Shown here: piece after piece, positions 34,334 through 42,397 of the stretch
Layout of the letters: the number at the start of each line of letters is the position of its first letter
Position numbering within the stretch: the stretch's first letter is position 1
Assembly: GCF_036492835.1 (NCBI RefSeq)
Contig: NZ_AP025314.1
Location: forward strand, 1,054,001 to 1,118,000
Reading direction: 5' to 3'
DNA length: 64,000 bases
Source of the DNA: Fulvitalea axinellae
GTDB lineage: Bacteria > Bacteroidota > Bacteroidia > Cytophagales > Cyclobacteriaceae
Translations under genes and position numbers: made by a program
The notes under the pieces: model-generated
What the model saw: only the letters and a program-made list of their open reading frames with translations
Told to the model about the DNA's origin: nothing
Database searches by the model: none

Positions 34334-34442
34334 CACCTTTCTTTTTCGGATTTTGGAAAGAGCCATCAGCGGGAAAAGTCATTCTAGCCCGGTACATAAT
34401 TATTTTTTGCGGGTAACGAAAGTAAAAACCCGGACGGAAGCA

Positions 34443-34450
34443 TAAATTTG
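34443..34450 (+). promoter_or_regulatory. Candidate -7 element upstream of the MATE gene
   Basis: TAAATTTG matches TAnnTTTG. No clear -33 TTG is seen at 19-20 bp. If used, transcription would begin near 34457, leaving almost no leader for an ATG at 34465 and favouring the start at 34492. Confidence 0.35.
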
Positions 34451-34491
34451 CCGAGCCTTCGTTAATGGGGAAGGCTTTAGGCAGAAGAAGA

Positions 34492-35856
34492 ATGAACTAC
34501 AGAGAGCATTTCAAAAAGAATTTTCATTTCGCGTATCCAGTCACGCTTAGCCAGATGGGGCATATGCTCGTCGGTTTGGCCGACAGCGTGATGGTGGGGC
34601 ATTTGGGCAAAGGGCCCTTGGCCGCGGCTTCCTTTGCCAACAGTGTTTTCGCCGTTGTGTTCACCTTTGGTATAGGCGTTTCCGTAGGGCTAAGCCCTTT
34701 GGTGGCCAAAACCGCCGGAGAAGGCGACAATCGTCAAGTGGTGGGGTTGTTTAAGAACAGCTTGGTTATTAACTCCGTTATGGGCTTGGTGTTGCTGTTG
34801 CTGACTTTTGGGCTGATGTATACGCTACCGTATATGGGCCAGCCACAGGAGGTGAATGACCTTGCGGGTTCGTATTTGTCGATTCTGGGCTGGTCGGTGT
34901 TGCCGCTGATGTTGTTCCAAACGGGACGCCAATTGGCCGAGGGGCTTGCGATCACCAAGCAGGCGATGTTCATTACGCTGTTCTGCAACGTATTGAATGT
35001 CGGAATGAATTACGTCTTTATTTACGGACATTACGGTTTTGAGCCAATGGGACTATATGGCGCCGGTTTGGCGACGTTTATCTCCAGAATCGTGATGGCG
35101 GTGTTGATGTTCTGGTTCCTGTTGCGTTCGAAAAGAATGTCTTTCCTGTCGAAATTTTATGGGCAAGTGAAAATCGAGAAGGAGAAACTGCGGAAGTTGT
35201 TGAAGCTGGGCCTGCCTACGGGACTTCAAACTTTGTTTGAGGTGTCGGCCTTTTCTTTCGCCGCGGTAATGTGTGGATGGTTGGGGACTACGGCATTGGC
35301 CGCGCACCAGATAGCCTGGAACGTTTGCTCGATTACTTATATGATGGCTACGGGCATTGCGTCGGCTGCTATGGTGCGGGTGGGGAACCGTTTGGGTGCG
35401 AAGGACCTGGAAGGTTTGAAAAAGGCCGGATACAGTAATATGTTTATGGTTGTCGTATTTATGTCTGCAGTGGCTTTGTGCTATACGCTGTTCCGCCATA
35501 TCATCCCGACTTTCTATATCGATGACGCTAAAGTTATCCTGTTGGCTGGAGAGCTGTTGGTGGTGGCCGCTTTGTTCCAACTTTCCGACGGCTTGCAAGT
35601 TGTAGCAAATGGAGCCTTGCGGGGGCTTCAGGATGTGAAAATTCCTTCCGTATTCGTATTGATGGCTTATTGGGTGGCCGGATTGCCGATGGCTTATCTT
35701 TTGGCCTTCGAATTTGGTCTCGGAACTGTAGGCATATGGTATGGGTTTTTGATAGGATTGACCGTGACGGCGCTGTGTTGCGTGTGGAGGTTCCGGAACC
35801 TAACCCGAAAGCTTGTGGGGAAAGAAGCCGGAGCAAAAATGATTTTACAAGACTGA
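34492..35856 (+). CDS. MATE family multidrug/Na+ efflux transporter
   Basis: I chose ATG 34492 (M-N-Y-R-E-H-F) over 34465 because the family normally starts just before the first span and because of the candidate promoter; a start at 34465 adds nine residues. The ~454-residue protein has twelve spans. MATE motifs: T-L-S-Q-M-G-H-M-L-V-G-L-A-D-S-V-M-V-G-H-L-G near the N-terminus and the equivalent region of the second half, W-L-G-T-T-A-L-A-A-H-Q-I-A-W-N. It is an NorM-like cation/drug antiporter of the inner membrane; the substrate is not predictable. Confidence 0.92.
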   Translation: MNYREHFKKNFHFAYPVTLSQMGHMLVGLADSVMVGHLGKGPLAAASFANSVFAVVFTFGIGVSVGLSPLVAKTAGEGDNRQVVGLFKNSLVINSVMGLVLLLLTFGLMYTLPYMGQPQEVNDLAGSYLSILGWSVLPLMLFQTGRQLAEGLAITKQAMFITLFCNVLNVGMNYVFIYGHYGFEPMGLYGAGLATFISRIVMAVLMFWFLLRSKRMSFLSKFYGQVKIEKEKLRKLLKLGLPTGLQTLFEVSAFSFAAVMCGWLGTTALAAHQIAWNVCSITYMMATGIASAAMVRVGNRLGAKDLEGLKKAGYSNMFMVVVFMSAVALCYTLFRHIIPTFYIDDAKVILLAGELLVVAALFQLSDGLQVVANGALRGLQDVKIPSVFVLMAYWVAGLPMAYLLAFEFGLGTVGIWYGFLIGLTVTALCCVWRFRNLTRKLVGKEAGAKMILQD

Positions 35857-35906
35857 CAAGCTTTTATAGGCTTTCGGAAAAACGTATAATTGTGACTTGA
35901 AACGAA

Positions 35907-35931
35907 GAAAGCCGCCTGTAGAGCGGCTTTC
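35907..35931 (+). terminator. Terminator of the MATE gene
   Basis: Perfect 9-bp stem GAAAGCCGC (35907-35915) and GCGGCTTTC (35923-35931). The T tract is weak (CTT). Confidence 0.75.
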
Positions 35932-35960
35932 CTTCGATAAGAACAAATTGTGTCAAGATT

Positions 35961-36701
35961 ATGAGTAGGGTAGTCAAGTTTTTTAAGGGATGCTACACGG
36001 CGTATGGCCTGTCGATGTTTTTGCTTGTGATGTTGTGCTTAGCGCCGTTTTTTTGGATCGCTTCGTTACGGAAATCGTGGAGGCCATTCGCCGAAAAACT
36101 GTTCCAGATTTGGGGAACGGCAGTGCAAATTCTGATCGGTATGCCGGTGCGCCGGACTTTCAAGGCGCCGTTGGACCGTAAGGGGCAGTATATTTTCGCT
36201 CCGAACCACAGTTCTTTTCTTGATATCCCGATGATTGGCAGCGGTCCGTTTCCCGTTGTGTTTTTGGGGAAAGCGTCTTTGGCCAAAGTGCCGGTGTTCG
36301 GGTTTATCTACAAAAGCTTCAACGTGTTGGTGGACAGGAAAAGTTCGGTAAGCAGGGCGGGAGCCTTGGATAAATGTCGTAAAGAGCTTGACGCCGGCCG
36401 TAATTTGGTGGTGTTTCCCGAAGGGACGCAGTCAAGGGAGGCTCCCAAGATGAGGGCTTTTAAGGACGGGGCCTTTTTGTTGGCGATTGAAAAGCAAATT
36501 CCCGTCGTGCCGGTGACTTTTCCGAATAACTGGAAGATCTTGCCGCCGTTGGGCAACGGGTTTTATATGGCTTGGAACGTAGCCAGAGTCATCTTTCACG
36601 AACCGATATCCACAAAAGGGATGACCAATGAGGATATTCCCGAGTTGAAAGCGAAAGTGAAAGGCATAATCGAGGCCGAACTGAAAAAATACAACGGATG
36701 A
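35961..36701 (+). CDS. plsC: 1-acyl-sn-glycerol-3-phosphate acyltransferase
   Basis: The 246-residue protein has a hydrophobic N-terminal anchor (L-S-M-F-L-L-V-M-L-C-L-A-P-F-F-W) and the acyltransferase motifs N-H83-S-S-F-L-D88 (HX4D), V-F-P-E-G-T-Q-S-R and P-V-V-P-V-T-F. It transfers an acyl chain to lysophosphatidic acid to make phosphatidic acid at the inner membrane. The stop overlaps the gatC start (ATGA), so the two are translationally coupled. Confidence 0.92.
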   Translation: MSRVVKFFKGCYTAYGLSMFLLVMLCLAPFFWIASLRKSWRPFAEKLFQIWGTAVQILIGMPVRRTFKAPLDRKGQYIFAPNHSSFLDIPMIGSGPFPVVFLGKASLAKVPVFGFIYKSFNVLVDRKSSVSRAGALDKCRKELDAGRNLVVFPEGTQSREAPKMRAFKDGAFLLAIEKQIPVVPVTFPNNWKILPPLGNGFYMAWNVARVIFHEPISTKGMTNEDIPELKAKVKGIIEAELKKYNG

Positions 36702-36985
36702 ACATCAACGAGGAAGCCATCAAGAAAATAGCCCATTTGGCACGCTTGGATTTTGACGAGAAAGGCGCAACCGAAATGGCTGAAAGTATGACCCGCATTT
36801 TGGATTGGGTGGAAAAGCTCAACGAGGTGGACACTGATGGGGTGAAACCCCTCACAAACATGTCGCATGAGGTTAACGCTTTCAGGGAAGACGAGGTGAA
36901 AGATCACCTTTCCCGTGAAATGGCCCTGAAAAATGCTCCGAAAAAGGATGACGATTATTTCCGGGTGCCGAAAGTAATTGAATAA
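36698..36985 (+). CDS. gatC: Asp-tRNA(Asn)/Glu-tRNA(Gln) amidotransferase subunit C
   Basis: At 95 residues it is the usual GatC length. Family features: I-K-K-I-A-H-L-A-R-L at the N-terminus, I-L-D-W-V-E-K-L-N-E-V-D-T-D-G-V-K-P-L, and a C-terminal F-R-V-P-K-V-I-E. GatC stabilises GatA in the GatCAB complex that amidates misacylated tRNA. gatA and gatB are not in this window, so the complex is encoded at several loci. Confidence 0.95.
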   Translation: MNINEEAIKKIAHLARLDFDEKGATEMAESMTRILDWVEKLNEVDTDGVKPLTNMSHEVNAFREDEVKDHLSREMALKNAPKKDDDYFRVPKVIE

Positions 36986-37012
36986 ACATTCCGCCATTTA
37001 TAAAAAACAGGG

Positions 37013-37041
37013 AGCCCTTTTCTTCGGAAAGGGCTTTTTTG
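37013..37041 (+). terminator. Terminator of plsC-gatC
   Basis: AGCCCTTT (37013-37020) pairs with AAAGGGCT (37028-37035) around a TCTTCGG loop, followed by a T run. Confidence 0.9.
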
Positions 37042-37066
37042 TGCCGTGAATCAAAGCGGATTTCTC

Positions 37067-37636
37067 ATGGTGACTTTGGAAGAATATATCAGGGAGTACT
37101 TTGGCGTGGCGGTGGTGGATCTGGAACGTGCCTCAAGGCATTTCAGAGTCCAAAAGCTCTCGAAGGACGATTTTTTTGTCAAAAGCGGCAGGTTTTGTAA
37201 CCGTTTGAGTTTTGTGAGTTCCGGTTATTTGCGTGTGTACGCTTTCGCTGACGGCCGTGATGTTACCCAATGGGTGGCGAAGCCGGGGCAACTGCTCACC
37301 GATCTTTCGTCTTTCGTGTTTGAAAGCCCGGCGAGGTGGAATATCCAAGCCCTGACGGATTGTGAGATTTTTACGGTTTCAAAAGCCGATTACGGTCGTT
37401 TCGGGGATGTTGTCAAGGATTGGGAGCGTCTGGAAAAGATGTTTATTGCGAAATGTTTTCTCACGATGGAAGAGCGCGTTTTCTCGTTTCTTTCCATGAA
37501 TGCCGAAGAGCGCTACCAAAGTTTGTTCCGTAGCGATCCGGACCTGTTCAATCGGGTTTCTTTGCGTTTTCTGGCCTCGATGTTGGGAATGGCTCCGGAA
37601 ACGCTGAGCAGGCTCCGCCGAAAATCCCTTTCTTGA
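37067..37636 (+). CDS. Crp/Fnr-family transcriptional regulator
   Basis: This ~189-residue protein has an N-terminal cyclic-nucleotide-binding-like beta roll (S-G-Y-L-R-V-Y-A-F-A-D-G-R-D-V-T-Q-W, F-V-F-E-S-P-A-R-W-N-I-Q-A-L) and a C-terminal helix-turn-helix (L-R-F-L-A-S-M-L-G-M-A-P-E-T-L-S-R-L-R-R). There are no Fnr-type cysteines. I prefer ATG 37067 (M-V-T-L-E-E-Y-I) to the GTG at 37046. It is a relative of many orphan Crp-like proteins in Bacteroidota. The SRPBCC gene 73 bp downstream may be its target. Confidence 0.88.
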   Translation: MVTLEEYIREYFGVAVVDLERASRHFRVQKLSKDDFFVKSGRFCNRLSFVSSGYLRVYAFADGRDVTQWVAKPGQLLTDLSSFVFESPARWNIQALTDCEIFTVSKADYGRFGDVVKDWERLEKMFIAKCFLTMEERVFSFLSMNAEERYQSLFRSDPDLFNRVSLRFLASMLGMAPETLSRLRRKSLS

Positions 37637-37709
37637 TTTTTGTCAAGCCCACGGTCGGTTTCGCTTCGTTTATTTGGGTAAAAGAACATAACCTTATAAA
37701 AGATAAACG

Positions 37710-38138
37710 ATGGCATTGGAAATCAAGACAGAGATACTCATTAACGCTCCCGTAAGTAAAGTTTGGAAGGTGTTGACTTCTTTTGGCGAATACCCGCGCT
37801 GGAATCCGTTTTTAACGCTCTTGGAAGGAGATCCTGTCGAAGGCGGGCGGATAAGTGTCACCTTATCGAAGATGACGTTCAGGCCCCGTGTTTTGGCTTA
37901 CCGGGAAAACTCAGAGTTCCGTTGGCGTGGGCATTTGCTTATGCCCGGGATATTTGACGGAGAACATTGGTTTAAGCTACGGGAAACAGAAAGCGGGGAG
38001 ACGATGCTTACCCACGGCGAGACGTTTGGTGGAGTGTTGGTGCCCGTGTTTAGGTCTAAGCTGTTGGGGGAAACGAAAACCGGCTTTGAGGCGATGAATT
38101 GGGCTTTGAAAACGGTGGCTGAGCGGGAGGGGAATTGA
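37710..38138 (+). CDS. SRPBCC (START-like) domain protein
   Basis: This is a 142-residue protein with the polyketide-cyclase/START-like fold pattern: I-L-I-N-A-P-V-S-K-V-W-K-V-L-T-S-F-G-E-Y-P-R-W-N-P-F at the N-terminus and a C-terminal helix (F-E-A-M-N-W-A-L-K-T-V-A-E). It binds hydrophobic ligands in a deep cavity; the ligand is unknown. It follows the Crp-like regulator on the same strand. Confidence 0.88.
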   Translation: MALEIKTEILINAPVSKVWKVLTSFGEYPRWNPFLTLLEGDPVEGGRISVTLSKMTFRPRVLAYRENSEFRWRGHLLMPGIFDGEHWFKLRETESGETMLTHGETFGGVLVPVFRSKLLGETKTGFEAMNWALKTVAEREGN

Positions 38139-38159
38139 TGTGCCTGATTTGTTTGGGCA

Positions 38160-38190
38160 TAAAAAAAGGAACCGAAAAGGTTCCTTTTTT
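38160..38190. terminator. Bidirectional terminator between the SRPBCC gene and the tRNA array
   Basis: AAAAAAAGGAACC and GGTTCCTTTTTT (stem core 38168-38173 with 38179-38184) with A and T tracts on both sides ends both the plus-strand gene and the minus-strand tRNA transcript. Confidence 0.9.
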
Positions 38191-38193
38191 GTG

Positions 38194-38266
38194 AGCGGGT
38201 GATGAGGTTCGAACTCACGACCTACAGCTTGGAAGGCTGTCGCTCTACCAGCTGAGCTACACCCGC
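38194..38266 (-). tRNA. tRNA-Gly(UCC), copy 1
   Basis: 73 nt. Acceptor stem GCGGGTG/CACCCGC, D-loop G-C-T-C-A-G-C-T-G-G-T-A-G-A-G-C, anticodon loop CTTCCAA (UCC), T-arm with GTTCGAAC. Last tRNA of the transcript. CCA is not encoded. Confidence 0.97.
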
Positions 38267-38288
38267 GTTGCGCATCAAGCGCTAAGAG

Positions 38289-38370
38289 TGGGGAGAGCAG
38301 GATTCGAACCTGCGAAGTCGAAGACAACGGATTTACAGTCCGTCCCAGTTGGCCGCTTTGGTATCTCCCC
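38289..38370 (-). tRNA. tRNA-Tyr(GUA), copy 1
   Basis: 82 nt. Acceptor stem GGGGAGA/TCTCCCC, anticodon loop CTGTAAA (GUA), long class II variable arm, T-loop GTTCGAATC. Confidence 0.97.
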
Positions 38371-38418
38371 AACTGAATTATGAAAATGTTTTTTTAGAAA
38401 ACCAATTGTTTTCCGGTG

Positions 38419-38490
38419 AGCCAAGGAGGAGATTTGAACTCCCGACCTCTTCCTTACCAAGGAAGCGCTCTACCCCTGAGCTACCTCGGC
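38419..38490 (-). tRNA. tRNA-Thr(GGU), copy 1
   Basis: 72 nt. Acceptor stem GCCGAGG/CCTTGGC (one G-U pair), anticodon loop TTGGTAA (GGU), T-loop GTTCAAATC. Confidence 0.97.
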
Positions 38491-38498
38491 TTGACTTG

Positions 38499-38571
38499 AG
38501 CGGGTGATGAGGTTCGAACTCACGACCTACAGCTTGGAAGGCTGTCGCTCTACCAGCTGAGCTACACCCGC
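38499..38571 (-). tRNA. tRNA-Gly(UCC), copy 2
   Basis: 73 nt, identical in sequence to the copy at 38194-38266. Part of the second repeat unit. Confidence 0.97.
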
Positions 38572-38593
38572 ATTGCGCGTCAAGCGCTAAGAG

Positions 38594-38674
38594 TGGGGAG
38601 AGCAGGATTCGAACCTGCGAAGTCGAAACAACGGATTTACAGTCCGTCCCAGTTGGCCGCTTTGGTATCTCCCC
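38594..38674 (-). tRNA. tRNA-Tyr(GUA), copy 2, variable arm one base shorter
   Basis: 81 nt. As the other two copies except for a missing base in the variable arm (GAAACAA where the others read GAAGACAA on the plus strand). All paired stems and the anticodon are unchanged, so it may still function. Confidence 0.95.
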
Positions 38675-38721
38675 AACTGAATTATGAAAATGTTTTTTAG
38701 AAAACCATTTGTTTTCCGGTG

Positions 38722-38793
38722 AGCCAAGGAGGAGATTTGAACTCCCGACCTCTTCCTTACCAAGGAAGCGCTCTACCCCTGAGCTACCTCGGC
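38722..38793 (-). tRNA. tRNA-Thr(GGU), copy 2
   Basis: 72 nt, identical to copy 1 at 38419-38490. Confidence 0.97.
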
Positions 38794-38802
38794 TTGACTA
38801 TG

Positions 38803-38875
38803 AGCGGGTGATGAGGTTCGAACTCACGACCTACAGCTTGGAAGGCTGTCGCTCTACCAGCTGAGCTACACCCGC
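38803..38875 (-). tRNA. tRNA-Gly(UCC), copy 3
   Basis: 73 nt, identical to copies 1 and 2. Confidence 0.97.
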
Positions 38876-38897
38876 ATTGCGCGTCAAGCGCTAAGAG

Positions 38898-38979
38898 TGG
38901 GGAGAGCAGGATTCGAACCTGCGAAGTCGAAGACAACGGATTTACAGTCCGTCCCAGTTGGCCGCTTTGGTATCTCCCC
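38898..38979 (-). tRNA. tRNA-Tyr(GUA), copy 3
   Basis: 82 nt, same as copy 1. First tRNA of the transcript; no tRNA-Thr precedes it, and similarity to the repeat unit stops just past its 5' end. Confidence 0.97.
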
Positions 38980-39038
38980 GTCAGTATTTTTCCTCAGCCG
39001 AAGCGTCGTTTTCGCCTCGCTTGTCGCTGAATGGATTG

Positions 39039-39068
39039 CAAAGGTGCACGTTTTTTTTGAATTGTCAA
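39039..39068 (-). promoter_or_regulatory. Promoter of the tRNA array
   Basis: On the minus strand TTGACA (39068-39063) is followed after 16 bp by CACCTTTG (39046-39039), close to TAnnTTTG. The expected start lies near 39032, about 50 bp before the first tRNA. Confidence 0.6.
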
Positions 39069-39204
39069 ATACGCCAAACGAAAAAAATAAGGGTTCATCA
39101 TATCCTCATGGCCGTTTTTGATCGGAACTCTTTCGTAATCGGTTAAGGATGAATATGAAGCGTGAACTTTACGTGTCGGGAATTTTTTCGATTTTTTTTC
39201 AATA

Positions 39205-39238
39205 AAAATCCCCGCCGAGATTTGCCAGCGGGGATTTT
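39205..39238. terminator. Terminator downstream of the GH63-like gene
   Basis: AAAATCCCCGC (39205-39215) pairs with GCGGGGATTTT (39228-39238). Read on the minus strand it ends in a TTTTTATT tract. Confidence 0.88.
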
Positions 39239-39262
39239 AGTCGTTTTTCGGTTAAAATAGCC

Positions 39263-42019
39263 TTAGAGGCTCGTTTTGGCGGGTTTTACCCCAAGCTTCA
39301 CGGTTTGGCCTTTGTGTTTGAATTCGATGGCCAACAGTCCGGGCAATATTTCCTTGTAGCTTACCAGCTCGGCTCCCTTGAGTTGCACCTCGTAGCCGGG
39401 GCCCTGTTTCATGCAGGCCAGCATTGTGGCTTTCTTGCCTTTTTTCACAAAGCGTCCGAAATCGAGCGAACAGCTAAGTTCCGTTTTGTCGGCGTTGAGG
39501 TTTTTCTCCTTCACGAAGCCGTCCATGCCCATGGTCAGGGTTCCGGGGCGATAGAGTGATCCGTACCAGCTCAGTACCGGCGACGAGAGCGCTCCGAATT
39601 GGTGCCAGCCCGCGCCGCGTCCGGTGTTCACCAAGAAGTGCTCGAAGCAGTTGTAGCTTTCGTCCACTTCGCGTTGCCAGAGGTTGAGGGCCGTGGTGGC
39701 GACTTTCATCGCCATTTCGGTTTCGCCCATGTCGAGCAACGATTTCCAGAACGTCCATTGGTGCGGGAACCACACGCTGCCGTTCCAGTAACCCTCTTTG
39801 CTGTAGTACGAGGCCGACTGGTCCACGGCGGTAAAGCCGATCGGTGTCCAGAGTTCTTTAGGGTTGCGGATGTGCTCCATCAATCTTTCTTTCTGTGCGT
39901 CGGTGTATTCGCCTGCGAAAATCGGGTAAGCGCCGCCCATGCCCTTGTTCATGTTTTCGCCGTTACTGTTACGCAGTATGCCTGTAGGCTTGCCGTTCTT
40001 GTCGTGGGTGACATAACCGAAGTAACCGGACTCTTTGTCCCAGCTATATTTCTGGAGGCCTTCGGAGAGGCGTTTGACGTCTTGGGTGTATTCGCGTGCG
40101 TCTCGGCGGAGGCCCAGTTCGTTGGCCATTGAGGAAAGGATCTTGGCCGTGCGGATGGCGTGCGCTGTGTTGACCACGGGGGCCGTAGTGCCGCTAAGCT
40201 TCTTACCGTGCATATAGGCTTGTGGCGAATAGTCGTCCCAACCGCCGGAATTGTAGAAGTAGCTGAAGGTACGCAACATGCCCGATTCGAACTTGTCGGT
40301 GTCGGAGCCTTCGGCTTTGCCTGTCAGGAAGTCATGATAGCGCTTCAGGCGAGGGTAAGCGACGCGCAACATTTCTTTGTCCTGCGTACGGTTCCAGATT
40401 TCGAGGAACGAATAGAACTGAATAGGCAGTGGGGTGCCGTGGTGCGTGAAAGCGTTTTCGTTCTCAGGAGCTGTCAGGTAAGTGAAGAGCAAGTCAAGCC
40501 CGCGGGAAGGATCGACTTCCAACAAGCCCAAGCTGGCGAAACCGGCGTCCCAAGTGTAGAGGCTCTGCCACCATTTTCCGGGAACGTAGTGCTTGACCTG
40601 CTGGCCGTATGAGGCGATAGGGTAAACCACGTTTGTCAGCGAAGTGGCGGCCATACGGCTTTGGCTAAAGCGATATTTATCGCCTGAAGGATTAAACTCA
40701 CGGAAGTCGGCCACTTTGGCTTTGTGTTCGGTGTAGTTCCGCTCGCCGAGCTTCATGTCGTTGCCGTACTTCTTGAGTTTCGCCTGTACTTCTTCCAAAG
40801 TTCCGTTTACCACATAAGACCGGACCACGCGCTTGCTTTCTTTGGCCATTTCGATCGGGCGCATAAACACTTCCTGGAAGTTGTCTTTGTCCGAATTGGC
40901 TCCCCAAAGCGTGGTGCTGACGTGGTTGTGGGAGCTGTTTCTGATCATTTGGTCAAGGTATTGTCCCTTGAAGTTCCTGACTTTGTAAAAGTCGTAGTCC
41001 CATACCAAACCGTAATACTGATCGGCGCCTTCGTATTTTAGGATAAAGCTGTTGGGCGTTTTGCTTTCAATGCGGTTCGGTTCTTCTTTTTGTTTGTAAC
41101 GTTCGAATTCCGCCGTCTGGCCTTTGGCTAACACGGCGAATCCGTCGAGTACGGCAACGCCTTCCGTCGGGTTGAGCCTGATGCGGTACGTACCGGCTTT
41201 CACGTCTCCGATATTCGTTTCGGCCATAGCGTATTGCTCGGTAGCCGGCAGGGCAAACGTGGCTTTGGCCATGCCCGATACGTTAATCTTCGCTCCGTTT
41301 CCTTTTTCCGTTTTGTAGCGGAGAGCTATTCTGGCGTCGGAGATATCCCTGTCGATTTCCACCTTGTATTCCAACCAGTCGTCGGTTTTTTCCCCGATGC
41401 CTTTTACTACCTCGCCATTGGTGGCTTTGTCGTCGCGTTTTACGCCGGGTTTCCAGTTGTCGGTCTGCAGGTGACGTTTCGGGTGGTCGCGTTCCATCCG
41501 GATGGCGTCGTAGGCTTCGGCTTCGGTCCAGAGGCCGTGGGTGTTGGCGCGGAACCCTTTTTTCCCGAAAACCATATCGGCGAAAAGCTCAAGCGTAACT
41601 GTCTGTTGCGCGTCGGTATTGTTGACGAATTCCGAGCGGATATAGCGGCTGTTTTTGTCCATTTGCACAAAAGCCACGTCGCAATACACTTGGTCTTTCC
41701 ATTCCAGCTCGTAGCGGTATGAGAAATATTCCAGCCCCGGCGAGGCCTCCCAAGGGTGGAATCCGGCTTCGTAGCGCACGGTAGGGATTATCACTTTGCG
41801 GCGGTAAAACCCGGGCGCCACCGACAGCTCGAAGCGGCTTCCCCTTTCGGGATCGGCCACGTGGCTGATGCCGTTGTAAGCGCGGTTGTATGGGCCCCAG
41901 TCCGGCAGGTCGAGGTCGTAGTTGGTTTCCAACACACGCTTGTCTATCTGTTGGGCGGAGCCGGGCGCGGTGATAAAAATAAGCGCGGCCAGAACCGTCA
42001 AAAAGCGTTTGTCAATCAT
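39263..42019 (-). CDS. GH63-like glycoside hydrolase with inserted beta-sandwich domain
   Basis: I chose ATG at 42019 (M-I-D-K-R-F-L) because it follows AGGAAG and starts a good signal peptide (ends P-G-S-A-Q); the upstream ATG at 42070 adds 17 non-signal residues. The ~918-residue enzyme has an (alpha/alpha)6 catalytic half with Y-T-W-D-A-G-F (probable general acid Asp), G-Y-W-N-G-S-V-W-F-P-H-Q-W, and N-C-F-E-H-F (probable base Glu), as in GH63 (YgjK, mannosylglycerate hydrolase). Residues ~220-310 (W-L-E-Y-K-V-E-I-D, V-K-A-G-T-Y-R-I-R-L) look like a carbohydrate-binding beta-sandwich inserted in the N-terminal domain. Periplasmic; the alpha-glycoside substrate is unknown. Confidence 0.83.
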   Translation of the reverse strand: MIDKRFLTVLAALIFITAPGSAQQIDKRVLETNYDLDLPDWGPYNRAYNGISHVADPERGSRFELSVAPGFYRRKVIIPTVRYEAGFHPWEASPGLEYFSYRYELEWKDQVYCDVAFVQMDKNSRYIRSEFVNNTDAQQTVTLELFADMVFGKKGFRANTHGLWTEAEAYDAIRMERDHPKRHLQTDNWKPGVKRDDKATNGEVVKGIGEKTDDWLEYKVEIDRDISDARIALRYKTEKGNGAKINVSGMAKATFALPATEQYAMAETNIGDVKAGTYRIRLNPTEGVAVLDGFAVLAKGQTAEFERYKQKEEPNRIESKTPNSFILKYEGADQYYGLVWDYDFYKVRNFKGQYLDQMIRNSSHNHVSTTLWGANSDKDNFQEVFMRPIEMAKESKRVVRSYVVNGTLEEVQAKLKKYGNDMKLGERNYTEHKAKVADFREFNPSGDKYRFSQSRMAATSLTNVVYPIASYGQQVKHYVPGKWWQSLYTWDAGFASLGLLEVDPSRGLDLLFTYLTAPENENAFTHHGTPLPIQFYSFLEIWNRTQDKEMLRVAYPRLKRYHDFLTGKAEGSDTDKFESGMLRTFSYFYNSGGWDDYSPQAYMHGKKLSGTTAPVVNTAHAIRTAKILSSMANELGLRRDAREYTQDVKRLSEGLQKYSWDKESGYFGYVTHDKNGKPTGILRNSNGENMNKGMGGAYPIFAGEYTDAQKERLMEHIRNPKELWTPIGFTAVDQSASYYSKEGYWNGSVWFPHQWTFWKSLLDMGETEMAMKVATTALNLWQREVDESYNCFEHFLVNTGRGAGWHQFGALSSPVLSWYGSLYRPGTLTMGMDGFVKEKNLNADKTELSCSLDFGRFVKKGKKATMLACMKQGPGYEVQLKGAELVSYKEILPGLLAIEFKHKGQTVKLGVKPAKTSL

Positions 42020-42397
42020 CGTCTTCCTAGTATAATTATAAAAATTAATCGGGGCTTGAGGCCCTGTCACAATATAGCGGCAAGTGGCGCACTCCGTGAG
42101 GTATTGGGTCTTAAATAAGCATTACAGTTGCCATCTGAGAGCGCATTTTTACATTATTTATAAAGTTTTTACGAGCGTGAATAGAGTCGGATTGGCGTTT
42201 TTGTCAGATTTCTACGAGTAACAATGAGCTATTCTCGCTTTACACTCACCGGGCTGACATAGCGGGGGTTTTTCATATGAATGAGGTATACTTGAGCCAG
42301 AGAATTATTTGATAACCACAGCTCGGTTTCCTTTCAGTGCGCTTTTTTAGGCAAAGGATTCGGGGTGTAAAAGAAAATGATTATGAGGTTTTTTGAG
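42020..42397. other. Intergenic region between divergent GH63-like and DUF2807 genes
   Basis: 378 bp, A/T-rich in part, with no gene. It must contain two promoters; none could be assigned with confidence. Confidence 0.5.

Larger units (their letters stand above)
38194..38979 (-). repeat. Tandem Tyr-Gly-Thr tRNA repeat, 2.6 units of ~305 bp
   Basis: The unit Gly-Tyr-Thr (plus-strand order) with its spacers recurs at offsets of 305 and 304 bp. Spacers are nearly identical too (for example the GCGCRTCAAGCGCTAAGAG segment and AACTGAATTATGAAAATG). Differences are a handful of single bases. The last unit lacks tRNA-Thr. Confidence 0.95.

Noticed and set aside
38194..38979. CRISPR array
   Set aside because: The ~305-bp periodicity comes from repeated tRNA genes and their spacers, not from short repeats with unique spacers.
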